Shown: positions 44,370 to 53,815 of the stretch, one piece after another
Layout of the letters: each line of letters begins with the position of its first letter
Numbering within the stretch: the stretch's first letter is position 1
Origin: an uncultured Geobacteraceae bacterium
Lineage (GTDB): Bacteria > Desulfobacterota > Desulfuromonadia > Geobacterales > Pseudopelobacteraceae
Reading direction: 5' to 3'
Length of the DNA stretch: 64,000 nucleotides
Assembly (NCBI GenBank): GCA_903875605.1
Contig: CAIQWT010000032.1
Span: 1-64,000, forward strand
Notes under the pieces: generated by a model
Databases searched by the model: none
What the model saw: the letters and a program-made list of their open reading frames with translations, nothing else
Told to the model about the DNA's origin: nothing
Translations under genes and position numbers: made by a program

Positions 44370-44401
44370 GTGGCGCAGAGAAAAGAATCCCTCTGCGCCA
44401 C
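44370..44401. terminator. Bidirectional terminator between cobD and glgC
   Basis: GTGGCGCAGAG and CTCTGCGCCAC form a perfect 11-bp stem with a 10-nt loop. A run of six A residues precedes it, which gives a T-run for the minus-strand glgC transcript. On the plus strand it is followed by GACATCTTTATT. It lies between the converging ends of the two genes. Confidence 0.75.
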
Positions 44402-44428
44402 GACATCTTTATTAATTAGAGTTTTGGA

Positions 44429-45670
44429 CTATTTATCTTTGCGCGGTACGACAACAATTCCGGATTCGGTTATAGTATAGCCGTTGCGCAGATCTGACTC
44501 GGTGTCGTAGCCGATCGTAGAGCCGTCTGTTATTACCACTCCTTTATCTATAATCGCACGTCTGATCTTTACATGACGCCCGACACTTACGTCTTCGAAC
44601 AGTATGGAATCCTCCACCAGGCTGTAGCTGTTAATTTTGCAGAGCGGGCCGAGAATCGAGCGCCTTACGGTACTGCCGCTGGTTATGCAGCCGGCACAAA
44701 CGTATGAATCAATATTCACGCCGCGGCGGTCACTATCGTCAAATACAGTTTTGGCAGGCGGTAGATTGCCCTGGTTGGTTAAAATAGGCCACTTGTAATT
44801 GTACAGATTCAGCTGTGGTGAAACGTTGATAAGATCCATATTTGCTTCATAATAAGAATCAATGGTTCCGACATCTTTCCAGTAGCCCCGCTCTTCCGCC
44901 CTCATACCTGGAATCTGATTGTCGCTGAAGTTGTAGGCAAAAACCCGGTCTCCGCCCTCAAGCATCATAGGGATCACGTGCTTGCCAAAGTCAAGATCCT
45001 CGTAATGTTTTTTTCCTTCGAGCAGTACGTCGATCAGTTTTTTGGTGGAAAAAATATAATTACCCATTGAGGCAAAGCAGGTATCTCGTCCCGGGATAGT
45101 TTGAGGTGTCTCAGGTTTTTCAGTGAATGCGGTTACCCTGGCGTCATCGTCTACAGAAAATACGCCGAAACGTTTTGCCTCTTCTGCCGGAACCTCAAGG
45201 GCGGCGATAGTGATGTCGGCCCTATTCATGCGGTGCGCATTAATCATCTGTGTTATGTCCATTTTATAAATGTGATCTCCACCGAAGATCGCCACATAAT
45301 CGGCATCCGAGGATTCCACAAAGCGCAGATACTGAAGGATGGCATCGGCAGTTCCCTTGAACCATTCTTCGCTTTCACTGCTGGTCTCCGGCGATATTGC
45401 TACATAAAACTCACCAAGTCCGGTCCATTTACCCCACGATTCGCGGATATGCTTGTTAAGGGAATAGGCGCGGTACTGCGTCAGGATGTAGACCTTCTTG
45501 ATGCCTGAGTTGAACAGATTGCTTAACACAAAATCAATGATTTTGTATTTGCCTCCAAAAGCTACAGAAGGTTTTGCCCGACGCAGAGTCAACGGACTGA
45601 GTCGTTCACCTTTTCCACCTGCTAAAACCATTGCAATTGTATTTCTGCCGACATTGTTCATAGAATACAT
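44429..45670 (-). CDS. glgC: Glucose-1-phosphate adenylyltransferase
   Basis: Makes ADP-glucose for glycogen. The 413-residue protein has the nucleotidyltransferase motif AMVLAGGKGERLSPLT, the KPSVAFGGKYKIIDF segment, the GDHIYKMD catalytic Asp motif, and C-terminal left-handed beta-helix repeats (SLVEDSILFEDVSVGRHV). ATG 45670 is chosen, with AGGGGG 5 nt upstream; an ATG at 45661 is possible. It is transcribed alone on the minus strand, divergent from murI. Confidence 0.93.
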   Translation of the reverse strand: MYSMNNVGRNTIAMVLAGGKGERLSPLTLRRAKPSVAFGGKYKIIDFVLSNLFNSGIKKVYILTQYRAYSLNKHIRESWGKWTGLGEFYVAISPETSSESEEWFKGTADAILQYLRFVESSDADYVAIFGGDHIYKMDITQMINAHRMNRADITIAALEVPAEEAKRFGVFSVDDDARVTAFTEKPETPQTIPGRDTCFASMGNYIFSTKKLIDVLLEGKKHYEDLDFGKHVIPMMLEGGDRVFAYNFSDNQIPGMRAEERGYWKDVGTIDSYYEANMDLINVSPQLNLYNYKWPILTNQGNLPPAKTVFDDSDRRGVNIDSYVCAGCITSGSTVRRSILGPLCKINSYSLVEDSILFEDVSVGRHVKIRRAIIDKGVVITDGSTIGYDTESDLRNGYTITESGIVVVPRKDK

Positions 45671-45812
45671 ACACACCCCCTAATGAAATGGTTTCAGTGC
45701 CGCAACACTACAGTATTACAGCACGATTGAACATAAATATTACGCTTTAACAGCGTTTTATCGCACAACACGGATCAGCTGGAACACCACTATTCTGATT
45801 CCAGTAATTGGC

Positions 45813-45840
45813 TTGCTTGAATGATACTAAAAAGTATATA
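45813..45840 (+). promoter_or_regulatory. Candidate promoter of murI-GerMN-metH
   Basis: TTGCTT and TATATA are separated by 16 nt, about 38 nt before the murI start. A short palindrome, ATACT-AAAA-AGTAT, overlaps the spacer and -10 box and could be an operator. No cobalamin or SAM riboswitch is visible upstream. Confidence 0.4.
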
Positions 45841-45877
45841 GTTTACAACCACTGTAGAAATTTATTTTTGTGAGGTA

Positions 45878-46705
45878 ATGATTTTTGTGACTTGGAAATC
45901 GATAGGTATATTTGATTCCGGGGTAGGCGGTTTAACTGTTCTGCGCGAGATAATGCAGGCTCTTCCCCAAGAGGATACGCTCTATTTTGGGGATACGGCA
46001 CGTGTACCGTACGGAACTAAATCACCGGAAACTGTGACGCGTTATGCTGGTGAAATTGCATCATTTCTGGTCAAGAGAGATATTAAGCTTCTTGTAGTGG
46101 CCTGTAATACCGCATCAGCAGTGGCATTGCCTTCTCTCAAACGTCAATTGACTATTCCTGTCGTTGGAGTTATCGAGCCGGGCGCCCGTCGGGCAATAGA
46201 AGTAACCCGCACCGGTCGGATAGGTGTTATTGGAACGACCGGCACTATCCGCAGTAGTGCTTATACCAGGGCGATCAAGCGCCTGAAACCGGATGCCGAG
46301 GTGCTGACGCGCGCATGTCCGCTGTTTGTTCCATTGGCTGAGGAAGGGTGGGTTGACAATCATGTTGCGCGTTTAACGGCACAAACCTATCTGCAGGAAC
46401 TAAAAGAAGCTGCAGTTGATACGCTGGTGCTAGGCTGTACTCATTATCCGCTACTCAAACAGATGATCGCCGATGTTATGGGGCCTGGCGTGAATCTGGT
46501 GGATTCTGCTGAGGAGACTGCCCGGACTGTTGCAGCCATACTAGCAGACAAAAAGTTACTCCGGCCTCGTGCCGAAAAGGGCAATCATAATTATTTTGTC
46601 AGCGACATACCGGCCGGTTTTGTACGGGTTGGTAATCGATTTCTGGGGGGGAAGCTGGGAGATGTTTTCCAGGTAAGCCTTGATGAAGAAGAGGAAAGTA
46701 TCTGA
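45878..46705 (+). CDS. murI: Glutamate racemase
   Basis: Supplies D-glutamate for peptidoglycan. The 275-residue protein shows GIFDSGVGGLTVLREI, FGDTARVPYGTKS, and the two catalytic cysteines Cys76 (VVACNTAS) and Cys187 (LGCTHYPLL). Start at ATG 45878; the GTG at 45887 has a better distance to GAGG and may be the true start. The stop overlaps the ATG of the next gene by one base. Confidence 0.93.
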   Translation: MIFVTWKSIGIFDSGVGGLTVLREIMQALPQEDTLYFGDTARVPYGTKSPETVTRYAGEIASFLVKRDIKLLVVACNTASAVALPSLKRQLTIPVVGVIEPGARRAIEVTRTGRIGVIGTTGTIRSSAYTRAIKRLKPDAEVLTRACPLFVPLAEEGWVDNHVARLTAQTYLQELKEAAVDTLVLGCTHYPLLKQMIADVMGPGVNLVDSAEETARTVAAILADKKLLRPRAEKGNHNYFVSDIPAGFVRVGNRFLGGKLGDVFQVSLDEEEESI

Positions 46706-47328
46706 TGTCTTTTAACCACCGGAAAAAAATCTCTGTTAGTTTACTTGTACCTTTTCTGGTTTTTGCACTTTTTTTCAGTATCATGATCTGGAAAAAATAT
46801 AACTCCAGTCGCGACGTGCCGGTTATAACGTCTCAACAGAATACTGAAGGTAACCGTTCAGTGATTCTTTTTTTTGCTGCTGATGGCACACGTCTGGCTC
46901 GTGAAGCCCGGGACATAGAGCCCTGTGAAAACGATAGTGCCTGCCTGAAAAGTATTCTTGACGAACTGCTGAACGGTCCGATTGGCGAATTAGGAGAAAC
47001 TCTGCCGGAGGGAACAACGGTGGACGGCTTGAGAATCGAAGGGGATACGGCCACAATTGATTTTAATCGTACTTTCTTTGAAGCAATGCTGCCGGGCAGT
47101 TCGTCCGAAATGCTGGCAGTTTATTCTGTTGTAAATACTGTTGCCACTAACTTTTCTCAGATACAAAAAATTAAAATAAACATTGATGGCCATGCCGTTG
47201 CGGCTCTTCATCATCTTGATCTGTCAGATCCCCTACCGCCGGATTATTCTCTGGAACAGATTCAGCGCCAGGATTCTGGTAATAAACCATCTGGAACAGC
47301 AACCAAAGATAAGGGGAAAGTTCAATGA
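46705..47328 (+). CDS. GerMN-domain protein with one membrane anchor
   Basis: A 207-residue protein with an N-terminal membrane helix (residues about 11-29). It has a GerMN (spore/sporulation-type) domain with LFFAADGTRLAREAR, ILDELLNGPIGELGETLPEGT, and VYSVVNTVATNF. Such domains occur in cell-envelope proteins, with or without sporulation. Overlaps with murI and metH (1 and 4 nt) imply coupled translation. The exact role is unknown. Confidence 0.85.
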   Translation: MSFNHRKKISVSLLVPFLVFALFFSIMIWKKYNSSRDVPVITSQQNTEGNRSVILFFAADGTRLAREARDIEPCENDSACLKSILDELLNGPIGELGETLPEGTTVDGLRIEGDTATIDFNRTFFEAMLPGSSSEMLAVYSVVNTVATNFSQIQKIKINIDGHAVAALHHLDLSDPLPPDYSLEQIQRQDSGNKPSGTATKDKGKVQ

Positions 47329-49745
47329 TTCCATTTCGCCAGGCAATCAAGCAGCGAGTGCTGATACTTGACGGTGCTATGGGCACAATGCTTCAGGAGC
47401 GCGGGCTTAAGCCGGGACAGTCGCCGGAGGAGCTTAATCTGACCATGCCGGAGGTGGTTGCATCAGTTCATCGCGACTATATAAAGGCCGGTGCAGATAT
47501 TATTATTACCAATACATTTGGCGGCACCAGATTCAAGCTGGATCATTACGGCTTGGCAGATCGGCTGGCTGAAATTAATATCCGTGCGGTTGAAATAGCC
47601 CGCGCCGAGGCTGGCTCCAGTGCCTATGTTGGCGCTTCTATGGGACCCACCGGTCAATTTGTCGAACCGCTGGGTGAAGTACCGTTCGATGAAATGAGGG
47701 AAGCTTTTCGTGAACAGGCTGAGGCGCTCGTCTCGGCTGGGGCGGATCTGATCAGCCTGGAAACTTTCCTTGATATTAAAGAGTGCCGTGCCGCAGTTAT
47801 AGCTATACGGGAAGTTTCGTCAACAATTCCTATTATTGCCATGCTGACTTTTGATGATAACGGCCGCTCTGTGCTGGGTACTCCGCCTGAAGCAGCTGCC
47901 ATCACATTGGCTGCAGCCGGAGCCGACATAGTTGGTTCAAACTGCGGACTTGGTGTTGATGGAATATACGACATTCTATGTCGAATGCGCCAGGTTACCG
48001 CTTTGCCACTGATTTCCCAGGCCAATGCCGGACTGCCGCAACTGGTTGGTGACCGCACAATATTCCCCGGCACTCCGGACGAGATGGTCGCATACCATGA
48101 GCGTATGATCGCTCTGGGCGTCCGCATTATTGGCGGTTGCTGTGGCACAACTCCGGATCATATCAGCGCTATGAAACGTGCGTTGACATCAAGACAGAAT
48201 GAATGGCTCCCCGAAGTTCAGCTGCATGGAGCCACATTACTTTCTAGCCGCTCCGGCTGGGCAACCATAGGAGCAGGAAATGCCACCGCCATTATCGGTG
48301 AACGGATCAATCCGACCGGTAAAAAGCTCTATTCACAGGAGTTGCAGGAGGGGAAAGTTACCTACATTCGCCGGGAAGCGTTGGAGCAGGTTCAAGCGGG
48401 AGCATCTATATTGGACGTAAATGTTGGTGCGCCCGGTATTGATGAGCCATTGTCCATGAAGCGGGCGGTGTTTTGTGCCAGCGTTGTTGTTAGTGTACCG
48501 CTGGTGCTGGATTCATCAAATCCAGCTGCACTTGAAGCCGGTTTGAAGGCTGCTGACGGTAAAGTGCTGATTAATTCTGTTTCCGGTGAAGCTAAAAGTC
48601 TCAAGTTTGTTCTGCCACTTGCTAAAAAATACGGTGCGGCGATAATCGGTCTCGCTTTGGATAAAAAGGGTATTCCTGAAACCGCTGAGGGCAGGGTGGC
48701 CGTGGCCAGACGTATCCGCAATGCTGCCCGGCGCCTCTGTATCCCTGATAGTGACATTATCATTGACTGCTTGACCTTGACGGTTAGCGCCGAGCAGAAA
48801 AGAGCGTCAGAATCACTGCGTGCGGTACGTCTTGTTAAAGAGAAGCTCGGACTTTCAACTGTGCTGGGAGTCAGTAACATTTCTTTCGGTTTGCCACAGC
48901 GCCCCCTGATCTCCTCGACTTTTTTTGCAATGGCGATGGAAGCCGGTTTGGATGCTGCAATCATTAATCCCAAAGACAAGCCAATGATGGACGCCTGGCG
49001 ATCTGCGATGGTGCTGCTTAACCGGGATCGTCAGGCGGCAGCTTACATCGAAGCCTATCGTGATCTGCAGTCAGCCATTGTGCCGGCTTTATCGCAGTCA
49101 GGCACCGGTTTTACAATTCTTGAGCTTCTTTCTCAAGCTATTATTGGCGGAGATCGTGACGGGATTGAGGTTTTGGTGGAGAAGGCTCTTGCAGAAGGCT
49201 TTGCTCCGTTGGAAATAAGTAACAAAGGTTTTCTGCCCGGACTGGAAGAGGTCGGTCGCCGCTTTGAGCGCAATATATTTTTTCTGCCTCAGGTAATGCA
49301 ATCAGCCGATACCATGCAGGCAGGTTTTGTTCGTTTAAAAGCAGAGATGCATGGTGAAAAATTCATAAGTCTTGGAAAAATCCTGATGGCAACAGTTGAG
49401 GGTGATATTCATGATATTGGCAAGAACATTGTCTGCACCCTGCTTGAAAACCATGGTTTTGAAGTTTTTGATATCGGTAAGAATGTTTCAGCCGCTACAA
49501 TTATTACCAAGGCAAAAGAGTTGGCGGTTGATGCAGTCGGACTCTCGGCACTGATGACAACAACCATGTCTGAGATGGACCGCGTAATTAAAAAACTGCG
49601 TGCCGCCGGAGTTAAAACTTTTACTATGGTAGGTGGCGCCGTTGTGACTCAAGAATATGCAGATCGAATTGGTGCTGACCTGTATGCAAAGGATGCGATG
49701 GAGGCCGTCGCAAAAATCAAGCTACTTTTAGGTGTTAATGACTGA
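47325..49745 (+). CDS. metH: Cobalamin-dependent methionine synthase lacking the reactivation domain
   Basis: An 806-residue protein. Order: homocysteine S-methyltransferase domain with zinc cysteines (SNCGLG and GGCCGTTPDH), a pterin-binding domain (GERINPTGKKLY; DVNVGAPGID), a cap helix domain, and a cobalamin domain with the lower-ligand motif DIHDIGKN (Asp694-x-His696). The C-terminal S-adenosylmethionine-binding reactivation domain of the 1227-residue E. coli enzyme is missing, as in several other bacteria, so reactivation must be done by another protein. It lies in the same region as the cobalamin genes. Confidence 0.93.
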   Translation: MIPFRQAIKQRVLILDGAMGTMLQERGLKPGQSPEELNLTMPEVVASVHRDYIKAGADIIITNTFGGTRFKLDHYGLADRLAEINIRAVEIARAEAGSSAYVGASMGPTGQFVEPLGEVPFDEMREAFREQAEALVSAGADLISLETFLDIKECRAAVIAIREVSSTIPIIAMLTFDDNGRSVLGTPPEAAAITLAAAGADIVGSNCGLGVDGIYDILCRMRQVTALPLISQANAGLPQLVGDRTIFPGTPDEMVAYHERMIALGVRIIGGCCGTTPDHISAMKRALTSRQNEWLPEVQLHGATLLSSRSGWATIGAGNATAIIGERINPTGKKLYSQELQEGKVTYIRREALEQVQAGASILDVNVGAPGIDEPLSMKRAVFCASVVVSVPLVLDSSNPAALEAGLKAADGKVLINSVSGEAKSLKFVLPLAKKYGAAIIGLALDKKGIPETAEGRVAVARRIRNAARRLCIPDSDIIIDCLTLTVSAEQKRASESLRAVRLVKEKLGLSTVLGVSNISFGLPQRPLISSTFFAMAMEAGLDAAIINPKDKPMMDAWRSAMVLLNRDRQAAAYIEAYRDLQSAIVPALSQSGTGFTILELLSQAIIGGDRDGIEVLVEKALAEGFAPLEISNKGFLPGLEEVGRRFERNIFFLPQVMQSADTMQAGFVRLKAEMHGEKFISLGKILMATVEGDIHDIGKNIVCTLLENHGFEVFDIGKNVSAATIITKAKELAVDAVGLSALMTTTMSEMDRVIKKLRAAGVKTFTMVGGAVVTQEYADRIGADLYAKDAMEAVAKIKLLLGVND

Positions 49746-49961
49746 AATGCCACTATTGTCCTGAAAATGGATTTTAAGCGGCTATAATAAAAAACGCTTG
49801 CTGCAGCCTGCGACAAGTCAATAAAAGCCGATAGACGTTAAAATGCGAAGCCTAAAATTTGTGCAATATATGACACAAAATTATCTGAATTAAGCTGACG
49901 ACGGTTTTATTAAGTGATATGATGCCGTCAAATAGCGTAATGAATTGCAAGGGTGTTATAA

Positions 49962-50483
49962 ATGGTCCTGGGTTATAATCACAACCTGATGTACAAAGGT
50001 GAGGTCTTTCACGTCCAGACTGAGGACAGTGGCGTCGCCAATCCACACATAGTAACTCTGCTCTATCGGGGCGGTGTGATCATTAGTTCAAAAAAAACCA
50101 GTTATTCTGATATTCTGAAGATGGATAATTTGGAGGTTGTTGTTGAAGAATTAATGAAAGAACAACATAAAGAGATAATGCGCCGTCTGAAGGCAGGAGA
50201 CTTTGATGAAAAAGCATTCTCATGTAAACCCCAATTGATTGAAAACTATGAAATTCCCACTTTAGCAGCGGAAGAAGATCCGATTGCCGGTCTCTTTTCA
50301 TCCTCATTATCTTCCGGCGCCTCTATCAAAGGGGATGTCTCTCTTCTGTTTGACTTGCCACAACACACAACAGTAAAAAAACCAATCCTTCAGGAAAGAA
50401 ACAGAGTACCTTCAGATCCCGCAAGCAAAGTTGTTAACCTTGATGAAGCCGTACTGTCATTCTTTGGCTCACGTGAAAAATAA
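49962..50483 (+). CDS. Conserved hypothetical protein
   Basis: A 173-residue soluble protein. The N-terminal 70 residues have a pattern (YNHNLMYKGEVFHVQTEDSG, LYRGGVIISSKKTSYSD) that I associate with uncharacterised proteins of deltaproteobacteria. The C-terminal half is variable. ATG 49962 has AAGGGTG upstream. It precedes the haem-containing sensor kinase gene by 47 nt in the same direction, so they may share a transcript. The function is unknown. Confidence 0.75.
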   Translation: MVLGYNHNLMYKGEVFHVQTEDSGVANPHIVTLLYRGGVIISSKKTSYSDILKMDNLEVVVEELMKEQHKEIMRRLKAGDFDEKAFSCKPQLIENYEIPTLAAEEDPIAGLFSSSLSSGASIKGDVSLLFDLPQHTTVKKPILQERNRVPSDPASKVVNLDEAVLSFFGSREK

Positions 50484-50530
50484 ATTTCATTGTCACACAT
50501 GCGCTATCGTAGCAGCAGAGGTAATCCGGC

Positions 50531-52024
50531 ATGCTTAACAGCCTCACTACTCGAGTAATTGCTACTACCATATCCCTGCTTGTGGCGGGCATTTTCCTTT
50601 ATACAACATTCAACGTTCGCCATCAGCAGAAAATGCTTATAGACACAGCCCGTGAAAGTACCGAGTTGCTACTGCATACTGTGGAAAGCAGTATTTACAA
50701 CACAATGCATCTTGGCAATGTACAGGATGTCGGTTCAATTCTGTCTATGGTTGGACAGCACAATCAGTTGGTAGGAGTAAGAATATTTCATCCTCATGGA
50801 GTTATACTACGCTCGTCAAACCCTGCCGAAGTCGGCAGGTCAGTAAGTGATAACGATTACAAAATTTATCAAAGCCCAAAAAACTATAGTATTTTCAATA
50901 TTCCCCAGTATGGTGAAGTTTTAGCAATGGTAAAGCCGATCTACAACGAGGCAGCTTGTCACGCCTGTCACGGAAGTAAAGCGCGGGTGATCGGGGTCCT
51001 GAACATTAATTATTCACTGAGTCGTACGAAAATGCAGATGCTTGATGCCTCGCGCATCTTTGTAGTATCTTCAATTACGATTACGGCTTTCTTAGCAATT
51101 ACAATTTCACTACTTCTGCTGCGCTTCGTTAAAAAGCCTCTTGATAACATGGTAGACACAATGCTGAAAGTTGAAAAAGGTGATTTTGCCGTTCGAATTC
51201 CTTACAAAGGAAAAGATGAGATTGGCAGGCTTATCGGCAGCTTTAATTCAATGGTTGATCGTCTTGATGTAACGCAAAAAGAGCTGGAAACGTTGCATTT
51301 TCAGCAGCTGGAACGAGCTGATCGCCTGGCTTCAATTGGTGAAATGGCAGCAGGTATAGCCCACGAAATAAAAAATCCTCTTGCTGGAATTTCGGCCGCT
51401 GTAACAATCATAAAAGATGATATGTCTGAAGATGATCCGCGTGGAGGTATTCTGGGTGAGGTTGTTGACCAGGTTAAGCGTCTTGACAAGACAGTTAATG
51501 ATCTGCTTTTCTTCGGTAAGCCATCTCTTCCAGAACTTACTTGTGTGGATATAAACACAATATTAACAACCACACTTAAATTTGCTTCACAGCACCGAGG
51601 TGGCGTTAACATAGAAAAACTGATTCAACTCTGCCCGGATCTGCCGCCGGTTTATGCCGATGACAAACAGATGCAGCAGGTTTTCCTTAATCTGGTGCTC
51701 AATGCGTATCAAGCGATGCCGTCCGGCGGCTTAATTACAATATCATCTTCGCTGACGGTAAGAAGCGGAACTGAATACGTCAGAATTGATATTTCTGACA
51801 CCGGGTCAGGGATCCCGCCACAGATTCTGGAAAAAATATTTACTCCATTTTATACAACTAAGGCACAAGGTACAGGTTTGGGGCTACCAATTTGTAACAA
51901 ACTGGTTAAATTACATAAGGGTGATATCCGCGTAACCAGCGATGACACAACGGGCACGATATTTACGGTTGAATTGCCTGCATGTCATCTTGGATCAATC
52001 AAAGCTAGTGAGGTAACAACTTGA
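50531..52024 (+). CDS. Sensor histidine kinase with a periplasmic c-type haem motif
   Basis: A 497-residue protein with a membrane helix near residues 8-26, a periplasmic sensor domain (about 30-172), a second helix (about 174-198), and a HAMP domain. The phospho-His is His278 in GIAHEIKNPLAG, and the ATPase domain ends the protein (DTGSGIPPQILEKIF; GTGLGLPICNKL). Inside the periplasmic domain lies Cys143-His-Ala-Cys146-His147 (AACHACHGSK), a CX2CH haem-attachment motif. Haem-containing periplasmic sensor domains are known in Geobacter chemoreceptors. The kinase gene overlaps its NtrC-type regulator gene and lies upstream of the right cytochrome cluster, which fits redox control of those genes. 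Confidence 0.9.
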   Translation: MLNSLTTRVIATTISLLVAGIFLYTTFNVRHQQKMLIDTARESTELLLHTVESSIYNTMHLGNVQDVGSILSMVGQHNQLVGVRIFHPHGVILRSSNPAEVGRSVSDNDYKIYQSPKNYSIFNIPQYGEVLAMVKPIYNEAACHACHGSKARVIGVLNINYSLSRTKMQMLDASRIFVVSSITITAFLAITISLLLLRFVKKPLDNMVDTMLKVEKGDFAVRIPYKGKDEIGRLIGSFNSMVDRLDVTQKELETLHFQQLERADRLASIGEMAAGIAHEIKNPLAGISAAVTIIKDDMSEDDPRGGILGEVVDQVKRLDKTVNDLLFFGKPSLPELTCVDINTILTTTLKFASQHRGGVNIEKLIQLCPDLPPVYADDKQMQQVFLNLVLNAYQAMPSGGLITISSSLTVRSGTEYVRIDISDTGSGIPPQILEKIFTPFYTTKAQGTGLGLPICNKLVKLHKGDIRVTSDDTTGTIFTVELPACHLGSIKASEVTT

Positions 52025-53394
52025 AACGAAGCAAACTATTAGTCGTGGATGACGAACATCTTATTCGCTGGTCACTTGAGCAGAATCTCAAAAAGCAGGG
52101 CTACGAAGTAATTACTGCAGCAAGTGGTGAAGACGCTCTACGTCTTGTGCGTGAAGAGCAGCCGGACATGGTGCTGCTCGACATTCAGTTGCCTGGTATC
52201 AGCGGCATAGAGGTGCTGGAAAAAATAAAGGACCATGATGATGATATTATTGTGATCATGGTTACAGCTAACAGTGGCCTTGAAAATGCCGTAAACGCCA
52301 TGCGACTCGGGGCACATGACTATGTAAGTAAGCCGTTTAATCTTGACGAGCTGTCAATGGTTGTCAAAAAAGCTCTGGAAACGTCAGACCTTAAACAGGA
52401 AGTTGTCCGGTTGCGCACCGAGACCAAAAAGAATGGTCCGCCTAATATTATCGGCGACAGCCCGCAGGTCAAATATCTGATGGGGGTTCTTGATAAGGTA
52501 GCCCGCAGCGAGGCCTCAACAGTTCTTGTGCAGGGCGAATCCGGTACTGGCAAGGAATTGGTGGCAAAGTGGATTCACTACAGCTCAAACCGCGCTGAAA
52601 AACCCTTTATCGCTATAAACTGCGCAGCGGTGCCTGCCACACTACTGGAAAGTGAGCTGTTTGGTCATGAAAAAGGTGCTTTCACCGACGCCAAAGCAAC
52701 AAAAAAAGGTCTTTTTGAACTAGCCGATGGCGGAACAGTCTTTCTTGATGAAATCGGTGATATGGAGATGGGAATGCAGGCAAAACTGCTGCGTTTCCTT
52801 GAGGATAGATCATTTCGACGCATTGGCGGTGGTCGTGTTTTTACCGTGGATGTCAGAATAATATCTGCAACAAACAAAGACCTGCAGAAATCGATTGAAG
52901 AAAAAACCTTCCGCAATGATCTTTATTACCGTCTACAGGTAATACCGATATTTCTGCCTTCGCTGCGCGAGCGAAAAGAGGATATTATTCCTTTAGCCAC
53001 CCATTTTATCAACTTGTATAATAAGGACTTCAACAAAAAAGTCCACGGTATTGCCGGGTTGGCTGAACAGATTATGACTGAATATAGCTGGCCGGGAAAT
53101 ATCAGAGAACTGAAAAACGTCATTGAACGGGCAATCATATTAGGAAATGACGAGAGCCTGCTGGTTGAGCACTTACCTCAGGAAATGGTTGCCAAGTCTT
53201 CACCACAATCTTCAGCTCCAGTATCCTCATTCCGTCTTCCACCGGAAGGAATAGATATTGAAGAAGTTGAAAAAGAGCTCATCAGGCAGGCGCTTGAAAT
53301 AACAGAATGGAATCAATCCAAGGCGGCTAAAAAACTGAATCTGGGTATCGATGCATTCCGCTACCGGATGAAAAAATTCGGTTATCTGAAGTAA
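52021..53394 (+). CDS. Sigma-54-dependent NtrC-family response regulator
   Basis: A 457-residue protein starting with TTG 52021, overlapping the kinase stop codon. The receiver has VVDDEH and phospho-Asp54 (MVLLDIQLPGISG). The AAA+ domain has GESGTGKELVAKWIH and FLDEIGDMEMG; the sigma-54 contact loop is GAFTDA and not the consensus GAFTGA. The C-terminus is a Fis-like helix-turn-helix (WNQSKAAKKLNLGIDAFRYRMKKFG). It is the natural partner of the haem-sensor kinase. A consensus sigma-54 promoter 323 nt downstream, before the NHL gene, is its likely target. Confidence 0.92.
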   Translation: MKRSKLLVVDDEHLIRWSLEQNLKKQGYEVITAASGEDALRLVREEQPDMVLLDIQLPGISGIEVLEKIKDHDDDIIVIMVTANSGLENAVNAMRLGAHDYVSKPFNLDELSMVVKKALETSDLKQEVVRLRTETKKNGPPNIIGDSPQVKYLMGVLDKVARSEASTVLVQGESGTGKELVAKWIHYSSNRAEKPFIAINCAAVPATLLESELFGHEKGAFTDAKATKKGLFELADGGTVFLDEIGDMEMGMQAKLLRFLEDRSFRRIGGGRVFTVDVRIISATNKDLQKSIEEKTFRNDLYYRLQVIPIFLPSLRERKEDIIPLATHFINLYNKDFNKKVHGIAGLAEQIMTEYSWPGNIRELKNVIERAIILGNDESLLVEHLPQEMVAKSSPQSSAPVSSFRLPPEGIDIEEVEKELIRQALEITEWNQSKAAKKLNLGIDAFRYRMKKFGYLK

Positions 53395-53431
53395 CTCAAA
53401 TTTAAATTTTATATTATGTCTGAAGTTATTA

Positions 53432-53459
53432 CGGCTCCTTGATTACATATCGGGAGCCG
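53432..53459 (+). terminator. Weak hairpin after the two-component genes
   Basis: CGGCTCC and GGAGCCG form a 7-bp stem with a loop of about 14 nt, 37 nt after the regulator stop codon. There is no clear T-run, so termination may be partial. Confidence 0.35.
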
Positions 53460-53555
53460 CAACTATAATAAGTCCTTTCATAATTAAACTCTCCTCCGAC
53501 ATGAGCATTTTTCTGCACGCAAGTACTGGTGACGGATTTGTCACGCAGTATCCTG

Positions 53556-53584
53556 GTATTAATAAAGAAAATATTTATTAATAC
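53556..53584. promoter_or_regulatory. Perfect inverted repeat, candidate activator site upstream of the sigma-54 promoter
   Basis: GTATTAATAAA and TTTATTAATAC (11 bp, perfect) are separated by GAAAATA. The repeat ends 132 nt before the -24 element of the sigma-54 promoter, a normal position for binding of an NtrC-type activator. A second small palindrome, GTGAC-GGATTT-GTCAC, lies at 53529-53544. The 420-nt gap 53395-53815 holds no gene. Confidence 0.55.
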
Positions 53585-53716
53585 TTCACCGGCATTTGCC
53601 TCCTAAATCCACCCACTAGAAAATAAAAGAATATCAGATAGTAACATTAAGTCAGAGAAAACTCAGTATTTACGTCGAGAATATTTGTTGTATACAATCT
53701 TAAAGTTAAGAATTAC

Positions 53717-53733
53717 TTGGCACTTTAATTGCT
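53717..53733 (+). promoter_or_regulatory. Consensus sigma-54 (-24/-12) promoter of the right cytochrome cluster
   Basis: TTGGCAC-TTTAA-TTGCT. The invariant GG (53719-53720) and GC (53731-53732) are 12 nt apart, exactly the required spacing. Transcription would start near 53744, about 70 nt before the NHL gene. It fits control by the NtrC-type regulator encoded just upstream. Confidence 0.8.
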
Positions 53734-53815
53734 CTTGTTATGTCAGTCGATCGCGAATTATATAATAATAAAATCATAATAATTCCAAAAACTCCACAAT
53801 AACGGAGGCATAGAG

